In this document: positions 1-12,894 of the stretch, piece after piece
Numbering within the stretch: position 1 is the stretch's first letter
Layout: each line of letters begins with the position of its first letter
DNA from: Eudromia elegans
Lineage: Eukaryota; Chordata; Aves; Tinamiformes; Tinamidae
DNA: 64,000 nucleotides
Reading direction: 5' to 3'
Assembly: GCA_003342815.1 (NCBI GenBank)
Contig: PTEX01000297.1
Coordinates: 452,710-516,709 of the forward strand
The notes under the pieces: generated by a model
Databases searched by the model: none
What the model saw: only the letters and a program-made list of their open reading frames with translations
What the model was told of the DNA's origin: nothing
Translations under genes and position numbers: made by a program

Positions 1-600
1 TTTGTCAAGGTCCCAAGAACACCAATATCTCCCAAGTTTCTTCTGAAATCCTCTACATCTTACAGATTCAGATCTCAGCTGGACCCCAAGCCAATACAGG
101 ATCAACGCTAATATCCTGTCTAGAGCTTGCCAGTACATACTCCATCTATATACATAGGTATATAAGATGTCACTACTTTTTATTCAATGAGACAATGAGA
201 GATTGTCCAGTCATTAGCTTAGTTTCACAAAACTAGTAGGAATAAATATATTAATGAACTATACTTATCACATGTATTTGAAAATGGGAAAGGAGCTAAG
301 AAATTATTTAATAGAGTATGAAGAAGACACTGGCAGGAAGACACAGAGAAAAGTTGTATTTCATTTTTCCTTAAAAAAATGGAAAAAAAAAAAATCCAGT
401 GCTCATAGAGTCAGGGATTTCTTTGATTAAATGCTAGCTATAGATTAAAAACGTCTGGAAAGTTCTTGTTCTGGAAACAAGTTGTTTTTGCTGCTACTTT
501 CAAGATTTCTTTCAGTCATCATCCCCCCCAAAAAATTTAGACTCAGATGTGCCCAGATGTGTGGGGAGAAATAACTCTATGTGTCAATAGAGGCACGAGG
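1..600. other. Unique AT-rich noncoding DNA
   Basis: No open reading frame of note and no repeat family that I recognise. It holds an A12 run near 383-394 and otherwise ordinary AT-rich sequence leading into the CR1 fragment that follows. Confidence 0.6.
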
Positions 601-930
601 CCAACTGACCGAAAAGAAGTTTCCCTTTTTGAAGAAAAGGTCTCGGTGGACACGAGCTTGAATATGAATCAATGATATGCCTTTATGTCAAAGAAGGCCA
701 ACAGCAGCCTGGGCTTCATTAGGGAGAGTATTGACAGGAGATTGAGGGACCTGATCTTTACTCTCTACTCAGCACTGGTGAAGCCACATCTGGAGTGCTG
801 TGTCCAGCTGGGCATATTTAAAATCCTACTGAACAACCTGTTCCTGCTGACCTTCTTCTGAGAAGTGGTGTTGCACTGGACAATCTCAAGAAATGCCTTC
901 CAGTCTCAACCATTCCATGATTCTGTGATT
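600..930 (+). mobile_element. CR1 LINE fragment, ORF2 C-terminal region joined to 3' tail
   Basis: Read on the plus strand, 686-813 encodes a peptide with KKANSSLGF, TLYSALVKPHLECCVQLG and similar blocks, the signature of the region just after the CR1 reverse-transcriptase catalytic box. The upstream part (about 630-685) still shows the 'VLVDTKLNMSQQ'-type segment in decayed form, with a stop. After about 813 the sequence jumps to the CR1 3' end: the rest of ORF2 is missing and the piece finishes with the tail 'attccatgattctgtgatt' at about 911-929. It is therefore 5'-truncated, internally deleted and dead. CR1 is a non-LTR retrotransposon that inserts by target-primed reverse transcription and normally leaves 5'-truncated copies. 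The left boundary is approximate. Confidence 0.85.
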
Positions 931-1024
931 TTTTCATCACTTTAAAATCTGTTTTTCCTTCCCATACCTCTTGTCAATGAGACAGTACTTTTCAAATGAC
1001 AGCACTTATAGCACTGAAAGTCTT

Positions 1025-1240
1025 TCTAAAGGCACTGTTCTTGTCTCATCCACATGAGCAATCATGTTACCAAAGAAGGCAATTAGGTTGGTAAAGCACA
1101 ATTTACCCTTGCTAAATCCATTCTTAATTATTTTATAGGTCTTCACATGCTTGAAAACAGATTAAAAACTGAGTTCCTCCATGATCTTTTGGTTGACCAA
1201 GTTGAGCCCTGTCAGACTAAAGTTTCTTATATTTCGCACT
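1025..1240 (-). mobile_element. CR1 LINE fragment, central reverse-transcriptase region
   Basis: On the minus strand this stretch encodes a degraded version of the CR1 RT core: a segment like SLTGLNLVNQKIMEE, then FKHVKTYKIIKNGFSKGK, then LCFTNLIAF and a following VDET block. These correspond to the CR1 order 'SLTSVPGKVMEQ … SKHMKDKKVI … HGFTKGKSCLTNLIAF … VDEGRAV'. In-frame stops and many substitutions show it is old. It lies about 100 bp from the plus-strand CR1 fragment on its left but has the opposite orientation and a different part of ORF2, so it is a separate insertion or a rearranged piece. The boundaries are where similarity fades and are accurate to a few tens of bases. Confidence 0.75.
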
Positions 1241-3680
1241 GTATAGATTACTTGTGTGGAGCAGATCCATCCATCCTTCTCTGACCCACAGGGTAAAGTA
1301 AAGTCTCCTAACAGGAAAAGATCTCACAGAAGATTTTTCTTTATCTAAGTCATATGTCAGTCTCTGCATCTGTGAAGTTATCTGCTACCCCTAATTTGAG
1401 ATTGTTCTTAAAATTACAATTCAGCCCTTTTCGACTCTTCCTACACCGTTTATCGTTGAATCCATTTCCTCTACTCTGACTCTCACCTTGTCATTATGCT
1501 CTGTCTCATGCTTTGTCATTTAGCAGGGAAGAAAGGAAGTATCACTTTAGTGCTTGTTCTAGACAACAGTAATAACAATGTGAAAAGTATTTTGGTGCAC
1601 AGAGCTACAATAAAATAATGATCCCTTATTCTTTGTCCATTCTACAGTTATTCAGTATGCAAAGAAACCTGCCAGGGGAAATGAGGTGACCTTTGAGGTC
1701 TTCATTTTCATTGTAACAGAAAAGTTCATTTTTTAGCCACACATACAGACATATATTTTTAATAGAGGTGTTTTTTTGAAAAGGCACTCACTGTAGAAGA
1801 GTTTCCCACTCCAATAAAAGAATTCACTTCCTCCTCATTTGCTCTACCAATGAACTCCACAGGGGTTACGTATGCAAGGGAGTTAGAAGATTGAGAATAG
1901 AATATATACATATATATATATATATGCTCCATAACATGGGGAAAAATGATGAGGCCTGTTCCGCTGTATAGTGCTGCCTTTATTGCAACCAACAGATCTT
2001 CTTGGTGCAAGGCATAAAATAGCCCAGGTTAATGAAAGGTTAATGAAAATACAGCTTCAGAAAGTGTTTAATCACCCAGCTCCAGCGTACAGACAACAGT
2101 GAAGCCCATTTACTATTAGAAAAGAAAAAAAAAAAAAAAAGAGACATACAAACAAGAAAACCTAAATACAACCATACAATTTGATCCTTAGGTAGAGAAA
2201 TTGCATTAGTGCTCCATTGCTATGTCAATGCATACATAATTCAAGTGTGAAATTACTTTAAATGCAATTTTAATTAACCATGCTACAGCTTAAGGTTGCT
2301 TTGTACATAAAGTCAGGCAGCTTCAGAATTTCCAAGTCCCTAGATATTGCCGCTACCAAGCCTGAAACAATTCACTTGCCATGGAAAAGCACATACCATA
2401 GCGTCTGCTAAATAGGTATTCAGAGGAATTATTATTCCAGATAGTGTAAAGAAGAAAGAAGGTAAAGGAGGAATTTGCATCAGGAAATGATTTCTTTTTC
2501 AGTTATGCAGAAAGTCTGTTATTGTTGAGAGCTCCTAGCGTTTTGTCTAATGCTTTTCTGTGTCTTACTTATTGTGAATCTTGACAAATGAATTTGTTAA
2601 GCAGCCTTTCATGATGTCTTAGAAATCCCCAAATAAAGCAAAAGCAAATATCCACACTGAAAAATACATAAATACCATGCAACTTTCCAAAAGTGTACTT
2701 TTCATTCTAAGAAGTACTTATGAGGAGTAGTGCTTTAACATAGTATATACATACATGCACACATATATACATACGTTCAGGTTATCTCCAAAGATACTCA
2801 GCAAGATTTTTATATAGCAATATAAACCTCTTTTCAATAAAGTTTTACTGACATATACTCCAATGTAATCTCATTCCCCTTTATGGGAAAGTAATATCAA
2901 CTCTTTCTTTCTTGGTAGAGAAATATCCCTTGAAATAAATTACCAGTGCCCATGACTAATCTTTTGTTAGGAATTAAGAAAAGGGGAAAAAAAAAAAAAA
3001 AAAAGAAGAAAGGAAGAAAGAGAATTGCTTGACAAAGAGAAAAATAGTGACTAAGTAATGATAGTACAGCCCTCACTATTTAACCCAAATAGAAAAATTC
3101 TGTTACATTTTTACCTTGTTAAACTTTAATAATTCACATTTTCCTAGAGCCACTATGCTGTCACCTACCGGTCACAGAGTCACTTCTTTAAATATAGCAC
3201 TTGAAGAAACAGAAGAAGCAATACATTTTGCTTCAGAAGATCTGGAGAAGCTCTTCATCTCCTCCAAAATAATAAAAGTTTACTTAAGGTCAGTGCAATC
3301 TGGCTTGTTTACAGCAGCTGGATGGCTGATGGTAACTGCAAGAGACAACTTTGGTCTGCTCTACCACTGAAACCCTTGCAATTTCTGTCTCCTCTTAAAA
3401 TCCACCAGGGGCTTGGAGCTTTCATATTAAAATGGCTCAAAGCCACAGATTTTTCCTACAGTGAATCACTATTGCTTTAATGTATGGAAAAAAGCCCATC
3501 TTGGGGCTGTTTACCAGTTTGGCTCTGGTTCTCTTTATGAACAACACAGCTAATGACCAAAACATCTCCAAATTTCCTTCACACTCACCCCACTGTTTAG
3601 CTACTCTCCTTGCTCCCACTTGGTTCTTTCTTGTGTGTTCTTTGCTATGCTGGGTCATCTTGGCTGGCCAGCACTTACCT
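1241..3680. other. Unique AT-rich noncoding DNA with homopolymers
   Basis: No gene is recognisable. The stretch contains an AT-dinucleotide run at 1901-1926, an A16 run at 2125-2140, a loose TA/CA-rich segment near 2743-2775 and an A18 run at 2987-3004 followed by GAAA-rich sequence. Short open frames here have no family resemblance and no splice or codon-use support. Confidence 0.6.
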
Positions 3681-3689
3681 GTTTAAACC

Positions 3690-3902
3690 CTGGCAGTCAG
3701 CTTAGATCTGTCTGGCTATTTCATCCCATGGAATATTGCCTACCCGTGTGATATGGTTCTGATTACCGGGCAGCCATGCCTCATGTTCAGCACAAGCTGC
3801 AATATCTGCATGTACGCGGGGCTCCTTGAACTGCGGAAGTGGCCCAATCAGAGCTTTGGACTGCACGGTGTCCAAATGTGCAAGCATGGTGGTATGAATC
3901 AT
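3690..3902 (-). pseudogene. Possible endogenous-retrovirus integrase fragment
   Basis: This patch is clearly GC-richer than its surroundings. On the minus strand it is open for about 66 codons, ending in a stop at its low-coordinate end. The frame contains an IGPLP block. In integrases of ERVL-like and related elements a similar (D/Y)IGPLP motif sits at the first catalytic aspartate strand; here the aspartate position is not preserved (the preceding residues read KAL). The downstream residues do not align convincingly by eye. If real, it is a short, old and non-functional remnant with no flanking LTR in view. It could equally be a chance open frame in a GC-rich patch. A protein-profile search would decide. 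Confidence 0.3.
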
Positions 3903-6900
3903 ATTACAATGTCTTCTGTGGTGATTTCAACAAAATGTATATTTGCTTGATCATAAAATACACAGTGAAAGGAAAAAAAAAAATCACTGACTTCTTCAAT
4001 GTATAGAAGCATGAACTTTTTTTTTATTATTTAATAATAATAATAAATATACTCTTCAATGTTTTAAGTTTTACAAAGTGCTAGTAAGCACTAGTTTGAA
4101 AACTTGAAGTGCTGTGAAATCTTAAAGCTTCAAATTATGTAAAATATTACAAAATATATTACAAAATATGTATATTATGCAGCCATGTTCATACTGAAAA
4201 AACACAGCGTGTGTCCATGTGGGTTCCTAGAGTGTTGGTTATCTGTAGAAGAGTTTTGTCTTTACCATTTACCATATGTCATTTTCCATTGTTCTCTTTT
4301 TTTGTTGTGCAACACAGACAGTGGGATTTTTCTAACAATTTCTCCATCTGAGCCAGTCACCCTGGGCTCCCTCTATAGATAATGCAGAGAAGAAAGCACT
4401 TGTAGAACATGATTCATCTTGAAGGAAAAGTCAAAAACACACTGTAGGAATCGTGTCCTAAAAGTGCCAGTTTTACTCTGTTGGCAACAAAAGTGCCAAA
4501 GGTGACTCTCTCACAAATCAATATTTGTGTCATAAAGTATCACAATTTAAATGAAATTAATCCCATGCATAAAGTCTGGAAAAGGAGTTCAACATATTGT
4601 AGTGAAAGATATGAACCAGAAAATGAAAGGATGCAGAGCTATAACATGTGCATAGAACAGAATCATCATTCAGAAAGTTGCTATTTTGTTGAGATAAACT
4701 GACTCCATTTACTTTCAACACTTTCCGTTTTACATTTTTGACTCTTCTTTCTATATAGCCCTCCCTTATGTACCCCTTATTTCAAGGGTAGGATAAAAAT
4801 TGCACATGAAGGTGGAAATCATGCTCTTTTTCCTCTTTTTTTTTTTTTTTTTCCCCTTCAGAGACTGGACATGCATCCAATATGTGAGCATGAGGTTCTA
4901 CCTAAAAAAAAAAAAGCAGTGTGGGCGGTTATGTGTACCTGTTCTGGAGGCTGTTACTGCTTTAAAGAAGTAGTACTTTAAGGTTTGTCCCCTAAGACAG
5001 AGATACATTCTATTTAGAAGTTAAAATTAAGGAGGAAAAAAAAAAAAAAAAAGTAATCCAGATGGCAAAGAAAAGGCAGGAAACCACAGGAGGTATCTGA
5101 GTATTTAGGAATTGATGAAGGAGATTCATTGCCATGGAAGCTCGGTGCCAATTATAGCAAATCTATTTTGAGATTAAGTTCTTTTTTATAACACCTTAGG
5201 AGGAACATACTGTGCACTGCAAAATAAATATAATTTTGTAGTAACTTAAAGGGAGACTGAATTATTTTAAGTGCCTTAAGAATCTTTCTCTTTGGGACTA
5301 TGCGTGACTTGGCATGTGAACCCAGTATCTCTTGTTGGCACACAGCTAATGGTGTTAATGAAGCTGAGAGACGGATAAACTATTCTAATGCTGCATCTTT
5401 TCTGTCCCGCTGTTATGCTGAAGATGCTGTTCCTTTCCTCTTCTCTCCATCTGTGATGCTGCCATCAGTATTGGTTAACTAGAAGGCAGCTCACTGCAGA
5501 AATGGCCAGGAAGCCAAGAAGATGATAAATACTGTAGCAGGGAAGGAAATGCACGAAGGGATGCAAAAACCTTAGTTACATTAGCATGTTTATGTAAAGA
5601 AGAGAAAACAGAGTGGCCTTTTTCTATGCTCCAACACAACTGTCTCTTCCAGCAATGAGCAGGGGAAAGAAGAGACATAGAAAATCTGAGGTAATAACAC
5701 ATGGGGCAAAGTCCAGAAGATACAAAAGACTGACACTTTGATAATGCTCATATCTTGCTGGATTTGGGAGAGAAGAGGAGACAAAACTGGGAATTTGGAT
5801 TATGCTTTGTCTCAAGGGTGATTCCACAAGATGCCCTTCGTATCACCTCCTGCTAAGTTTGTTTTGGCAGTGGCAGGTTATCAGAGGTGCAGGTCACAAA
5901 ATGCATCAGTTCAGCTAAATGATCTGCCATGAACATACAATTCAGCTCCTCAGAGCAGCTGCAAACTCTGCAAGTGTTCACCTATCATTGGCCATGGGGT
6001 TCCATAACTTCTCTTTGTTCCTGCAGCCCATGGTCCATCTATGTAAATGGATAGGTCCATCTATGAAAATTCATTGGGAAACTCCAATTGCCCTCCTAGC
6101 CTTATGTCCTAAAGGAACTATATCTGGCTATATTTAAACTACAGCTTGCCTCTTTATGAATGTGATCTGGAATGCAGTCCCAATTCTACCCATGACTTTG
6201 GAAAAACAATATTTTCTATTATTAAAAATTTTGCTTTGATCTTTGTAAAAGAGGAGTAAATTGTGCTTAGAAGCTCTTCAGTTCTGTTTGGCAGAAGGGA
6301 AAGGCCTCTACAGCATCTTGCATACACCAACTAACCCCAGAATGCTTTAAGAAATACTGCTCATTATTTTGATTGATGTTAAATTATTTTACCATTTTCA
6401 TTGTAAAATCAAAAATGAATATTCTACCACACGGAGTAACAATAACATTATTTCCATCCCCCACTCAATCTCTTGATTGACACACTAGAGAGAAAATTAC
6501 ATCAATCAATCAAATATCAGGAGAGGGGAGGAATTATCATTTTGTTCAAAATACAGTAGATGTATTAATTACATTTGCAGTTGAAAAAAAAAAAATGTTG
6601 AAAGGTAACATATGGTCAAGTCAGACCTGCAATCTGGTTAACCAAACCACAGCTATATTCTGCCACCAGAGTATGTGGTAGACTGAATCTCTGCATGCTA
6701 ACCAGGAGATGGCACTTAATGTAAGGACTGTAATGACACACACAATTGCGCTGAATCCAAAGAAAAACTGAAATTCTAATACTACATTGAATTTTGTGGA
6801 AATGTTTTATATGGACCAGGATAGATTTTAAGTTTCAAAAGACACCTCATATCTTGGAAAGAAATAGAAATACATTTTTTTTTTTAAGATAAGACATGCT

Positions 6901-9900
6901 TTTGAAATTACTGATATGCAAATCATAACTCTTGTATTTACATTTTTTTCTCAAGATTTCTTTGAGTGGAAGGTCAATTTTCACAGTTTTGGATTGCAAT
7001 AGCAAGTCCAAGTCATATTTGGATAGATACACAAACTAGTTTCAGGTAGTTTCAGGTATCATTAAAACATCTACTGCTCTGCCATTCAATTTCTAGTGAG
7101 TCTACTTCAAATCCACTAATAAACAGTGGCAGGGGGGAGGGTAAAGCTATTGTAAGTGTTTTTCAGGTAGAGTTTTGAAGTTTCAGCTGGAAAAAAAATA
7201 TGTATATATTTAGCAAAGTGCTTCAACAAATGCAGTATTTCTTTTCAATCCTGGAGCTGAATCTCTGGAATGTCAGTCACCCAGCCTGTACAATGCACTA
7301 GGGAAGCTAAGTCCCCCATTACAAAGTTCCCAGCTATTCACACATTCAAGGTAATCTAAACCTCAGTTTACTCACGGGTCAGCTAAAATCCATAGCTCTT
7401 CAACAGAGAAAAGTTGAAGAACATGAACAAGTCCTAAATCTTATTTTTCTTGGGACTTTAGTGTGGTCAAGTTGTTAAATTTCATGTGGTAAGTACTGGA
7501 TGAAGTACTACAGTCTTTTTACCAAGGAATTCAAAACTAGATCACCTTAATGGGTACTTCTGTCTTTTATAGTCCATAAATCTACTGTATGAGAACAAAA
7601 AATGTTTTAGCTCACATCGCCTGATAAAATACAGTAGTCCTTCTACTAGCTCAGAAACTTTGGATTAGAACTTTTCATGAGAGAAATGAAAGATGGATAG
7701 ATTTTAACTGAGGTGAGGACCAGGTTTAAAACTAAAGAAATGTTTATGTTTGAGGCAAGAAATATGGATCATAGTTTAGCCTCTAAGTGTAAAGCTCCAA
7801 GTGCTGTTCAGAGGGGACCACAAATAGCTATACTTTCCTTTCAAAGTCATACAGTGCTGTGCTTTTAGAAAAATTTAGAGGAAAAAAAGGGAAGAAAAAA
7901 AATAGCATTTCATCTTTAAGAACGTATATAATATAAGAAGAATCTGACACACAGACATGAATCTTAAAGAAAGCTGGAGGAATTTGCTATTGAAGAGGTT
8001 CAGAATTATCATCATAATGAATTTGAAAGGTTTTGATGTAGAGAATGATGTGTCCTTGAAGAATATCCTTCAAATGTCAAATAAGGCTAAAAAATCTGAG
8101 CATCTTCAGCACTGGATTGTTAGCTAAGCATCAAGCTCAGAAATGCTTGCAAATGCTTTGCAAATGATTTTCCAACTGAAAACAAGTCACAGAAAAAAAG
8201 TGGCCATTCTGTTGGCTGACACAAAAACAGGACATTATTTCACAAAAGAAGTATTGAAGTTTGACATTTGAGGTGGCTTTGTTCATGTTGGCAAGAAAAT
8301 AGGTCTTTAGAGCATGAGAGAGGCAGGGGGGGGCCCAGAATAATTACGGACCCTGCAGTTAAGACATTCATCCAGGTAGAGGGAGACACAGACCTTGAAC
8401 ATGCCAGAGGAGGATATGTCCAGAAATTTTTGAAATGACATGGACAGATTTAGCTTGGAGGTGAAAAATAGCCTAACTGAAAACAACCTGAGCTGCACAG
8501 AGGTTAGCTAACAACCTCTGGAAAACCACTGTGCTAATTCAGTCACCCTTCCTGGAGACAGAAGGCAGTACACCTAAATATCCTGCACTGGACAGTCATG
8601 GTGGTACACAGCCATACACCACGCTCTCTGCAGTGATTCGTATTGACCATCAGAAGCCAAAGACATGACTTCTCTATTGCTTGCAGAGCAAGCCTTGGCC
8701 CTGGAAATATGCCATAACCCACGTGAATGCTATCACTTGGAGTTCATTTTGGTGAACAGCAGGACAACCCATGCTCTGGGAAGAGGGTGGAGCTTTTGTA
8801 CCTCTCACATCCTCCATGGGATGAGAAGACATCTAAGTTGTGTGTGCATGGGAGGGGATTAGAACACTTATAGAAGGATGTGTTGAAAACTTTAGGCATT
8901 TAGTTTTTCTTTTCTCCTTTTTTTTTGTAAGCAAACATCTGCTTACTTTTCTATTTCACTGCTGATGTTGTCAATGTGTGTGTATATGTATGTATATTGC
9001 GAATGTATAGTTCACTGAGAGTTATGTAGGTGTTTCTGATGTATTAGTAAACCACTTTGATCGTGATTTGATTTAAACCATGGGAATTGAGCAGTTTTGC
9101 CTGCAACACTGGCCTTCAAAGTGCACAGAGCACTCAGTGCTGTAACAGTCATCACAATCTGTTTTCCTCACAACTGCAGTTTTTATCTTTTCCAAGAGGT
9201 TAAATGTATTTACTTTTGCTGTAAAAAAAGACTGCTGGCTTACTCGCCTATCCTAAGCCCTATGAAGAAGCCCTTTATTTCAGAAAATGGCCATTCAGTT
9301 CTCCTTGAAAGTTACAGCTTTCTATTGCACCTGTGTTTTAACCTTTCCCTTGCCTTCTGATTGAGGGTCATAAAGTAAGATAATATGCAAAATTCAAAAC
9401 AGTGAATAAGCAATGTGCAGTCTGCCAAAACCCTAAAGTAGGAGCTGGCTCACTTTACTCAGGAATGTATCACACATACATTTCTCATCCAGAAATTGTT
9501 CTTTGCACATTCTCCACCATATTCTATGATTCTATATTCTCTTTCAAAACCCAAATCAGGTTCTGCTTTCAGCAACATCAGCACAGGTAAAGAGTAAAAG
9601 TATTTATCTTTAGAACTTCCCAGTACCCAGGTCTCCTTACAAACGATCTGTGGGAGCTCAGTGTTTCAGCAAGACAAAACTCTAAAGAGTCTAATTTAAG
9701 CTAACTATGTTAAAAATATTGGCCAAAATATTTAATATGCTAAAGGTCCAATAGGGAGCTCTTTTTAGAAGGTCTGCTACTGAAGTCCACAGGTCTATTT
9801 AATTCTGTTGGATTTGATCCAAATGATTGTCCTGGCCCCACATCGTTTTCTGTGGTAAAAATGCAAAGTTGTAGGCCTCTGTGCACAAAGAAACAGCAAA

Positions 9901-10140
9901 CTTCTGACTCTGCAACTGATCTACTTCATTCAGCCCTTCTCATGGGAAAGAGCAGAGGGTTAACAGGTTGGTGCACAGAGAATTCATACTATTTGGTAAA
10001 GCCTCTGAATTAATAAAACCTTAATACTCTTCAACAAACATAACGTTCTAATAGCAATATGATTTTTAGTGATATCTTACTTTTTTTGGTTCATTTGCTT
10101 CATTGCACATCATCATTGGTCTAGTATCAAATCTCTGAGC
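3903..10140. other. Long unique noncoding stretch
   Basis: I see no gene in this 6.2 kb. It contains homopolymer runs (T17 at 4836-4852, A12 at 4904-4915, A17 at 5036-5052), a TAA-rich segment near 4020-4050 and several short open frames without recognisable products. A slightly GC-richer portion near 8,320-8,870 carries short open frames on both strands but matches no family I know. At about 9,513-9,530 there is a string resembling a CR1 tail, but no CR1 body precedes it. Confidence 0.55.
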
Positions 10141-10245
10141 TAATAACTACTTGGATGGGCTGCCCGAATTAGAATCAAAATATGAAATGAATTTTTTTTT
10201 GCACATAGTAAACTTTGACATTGGAAGCTGCCTTTTGCCACTCTG

Positions 10246-10290
10246 CTTTTTTCTTCTTTTTTTTCTTTCTTTTTTTTTCTTTTTCCCTCT
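10246..10290. repeat. Polypyrimidine (T/C) tract
   Basis: About 45 bases of almost pure T with scattered C. The lysine-rich open frame on the opposite strand is simply a translation of this tract. Confidence 0.9.
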
Positions 10291-10619
10291 GAAATAATAA
10301 CCTTGCCTTATTAAAGCAGCAATAATGCTGTAACACAAACTGAGCTTTGAACTGAAATGTTGGGGCACCACAGACTCCAATTTTTGATTAACTTTTTCCG
10401 GAGCAGTGAGAAGATGGTAGTGACCACAGCTGGATCATTAGCTTCTTTACAAAATGATGCTATATAGCATATATCATATCCAGCAAGGCTGCATTACAGA
10501 ACATAATTAAGCAAATGTTTTTGGAAACCTGGAAAGGTACTGCAGAATGAGAGGTGAGAGATTTCTGTTGCCTGCAGTTCTTGCACGTCTAAAGTTCATC
10601 ACAGAAATAGCAGTTTGTG

Positions 10620-11130
10620 TTCATACATCTTATTTGAATCTTTTTTTATTATTATCCTGCCATTACTGTAATTATCCAATAAATGTAAAAAAGAAAATCC
10701 AGCCATTCCATGGGTGTTCTATTTAATTAGTGACCCACTTGAGAAATATATTAGCTCGGAGAAAAAAGATTAATGCACGTTCTAACAGCATGATCCATTT
10801 CCATGTTTGTAATTAAGTTTTTAACATATCATGCAAATGTTGGGATTTAAAGAATCACGGTGGGCCTTTATACAAACCACAAGCTGCTTTGAAAAATTAA
10901 CCTTTGTAGGTTAATGTCATGCCATACTCTATAAAGCAGCTTCAACTGCAAATTATTAAAAATAAGCATATTTATGTCATGGGCATTAAGCTCACTCTGG
11001 AGTAGCACCCATTCCTTTCATGGTTGACCTTTTTCAGCCCACATCTGGACTTAGTGGTGAGGCTGGTCTTGGTTCAGGCTCCCCTGTAATTACCGAAGCT
11101 GCTGGTCTTTGACAGTCATTGTCTTTTTGA
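10620..11130. other. Candidate conserved noncoding element
   Basis: Repeat-free AT-rich sequence with a dense set of homeodomain- and POU-type words: TAATTA-like cores near 10,720, an ATGCAAAT-like octamer near 10,830, several ATTAA/TTAAT words and long homopolymer-free text. This texture is typical of vertebrate conserved noncoding elements in gene deserts. The call is by look alone; no alignment was possible. Confidence 0.3.
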
Positions 11131-11697
11131 ACATGATGTTTGATGAGAGAATAAACAGGAAGACACAGATCTGAGTCACAGGGGAAAAAAAAAGGTACAT
11201 CTGCCTGTGTTATCCTTTAGTCACATTGTTCTATGGTGGTGGGCTTCTCTGGTGGTGCAATATATAGCCTAGTAAATAAGATTTTTTGCAATTACTAGTA
11301 AAAGGTCACATTTTGTATTGACCTAATACTGCATGTTCTCAGGACTTGTTTGGGCTAGTGTTGGCTCTGACTGATTTTAACTTGCTTTAGCAGTGATAAA
11401 GGTCAGGTTTAGTTTCGGTTAGTTCTTGTTTATAGTGATAGAAGGTAGTTATTCTGTATAAGCTGAATTGTCTATGTCCCTAAAATAAAATGTGCTTTGA
11501 GAGACTGTAATCATAAGACTGCACCAGAGGTCCTAGAATGTGAACACAGATCACGATGACCAGTCTTTTATGTTAATTTGAGTAATGCATGGTAATAATG
11601 TTATAACTGGACTAACAGGAGGTCTTTGTTCTTTGATTAAAGTAAGAAACTAGATGAACGGTAAATTCTTGAGTCTCTATATAAGAAGTTACATATT

Positions 11698-11700
<3 letters not shown>

Positions 11701-11734
<34 letters not shown>
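11701..11734. repeat. T34 homopolymer
   Basis: Thirty-four consecutive T residues, the longest homopolymer in the window. No processed pseudogene or SINE body is visible on either side, so it is not an obvious retrocopy tail. CR1 elements do not end in poly(A). Length is likely to be polymorphic and prone to sequencing error. Confidence 0.95.
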
Positions 11735-11735
<1 letters not shown>

Positions 11736-12890
11736 AGTGTAAAAAAGCATGCCTGGGGAAAATAATAATAAAAAAATGCTAGATATGAAACACAAGGAAT
11801 ATCCCTTGATTGACTCAGATGCTGGGGTTGCTGGCACAGAACAGAATATCTCTCCAGTTGTCTCTCTTTGACCCTCAAGCTCATGGATCCCTGTGCCCTG
11901 TCCAGCATTGCTTAATGGCAAGTGGTCAGGATCAGCATGAATTTGTCACTGAATAGACCAAAATTCAGAGGGTGCAAATGTGGGTTAAATCATCTTTGTT
12001 ACCTGCATCTAGCTATGCTTTCTGACATACTTTCTGCAAGGTGCAGAAATTAGCCCTTGCTGGGTATTTGTACCAAGAAAGTCAAAGAGAGACAGCACGA
12101 ACTTAAACCATCAGCACCAGGGTCACCACAAGTTACAAATGTTCTTAAAGTTATTTATCAAATTGGTCCAAATATCATCTGAAAAAAGGTTTGAAGCATG
12201 GGAGAATAAAAAGCAATGAAATGGATTAATCTCCATAAAGAAAATGAACTTTCATTCTGACATAAAAATATCACTTGAAAAATATCACTTGGAGATTCTT
12301 TCCAGAGTAGTTTCTCTCTTTTACTTTAATTTCTTTTGCTTTACTCTTTCTTTTACTCTTTTACTTTAGTTTAACCTGTACTGATCCCAATGCATCACTA
12401 TTTTTCTTTTTATCTCTTTTTTCTTTTTATTTTTTGAATAAGCAGATTAGAAAGCTGCATAGCAACAGAGTGGATATCTTATCTCTGTGCCTTAAGAAAA
12501 GACAGTGATCTCAAGTCCAACAAACCTAAGAATTTGAGTCAACAGCATGCTGGGTGTCAGTGTCAGAAACCTTTTTGAAGAAATAATAATTATAGACAAG
12601 ATAGTGACTGAGAAATAGGCTTGCAAGGAGTAGATTGTACAGATTTAATCTGTATCATGCATAAATCTCTGATTTCTTAAATGTATTCTGTATAATATTT
12701 TGTCACAGGAAATGCAGTGATCTGGACACTTTGAAAGCACTTAAAAAGAGAATATTTATTTGAACAGGACAAAATTGTAGGCAGGAGAAGTAGCTGACTG
12801 CAATAAAGACTAGAACAAATGGTGCTGAAATGGTAGCCTTGGTAAAAGGGAGATTATTGGAGAAGGTCTTCAAGGCTGTTTTTAAGTTCT
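11735..12890. other. Unique noncoding DNA
   Basis: No gene recognised. It holds a small direct duplication of a 14-base unit around 12,264-12,292 and pyrimidine-rich text around 12,310-12,440. Confidence 0.55.
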
Positions 12891-12894
12891 GGGT

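Noticed and set aside
7350..7395. MIR-like string around 'acctcagtttactcac'
   Set aside because: One short block only; the rest of a MIR is not visible.
9513..9530. CR1 tail-like string 'ttctatgattctatattc'
   Set aside because: No CR1 sequence precedes it, so it is not enough to call an insertion.
11612..11921. Two overlapping lysine-rich minus-strand open frames
   Set aside because: Both are translations through the T34 run, in different frames.
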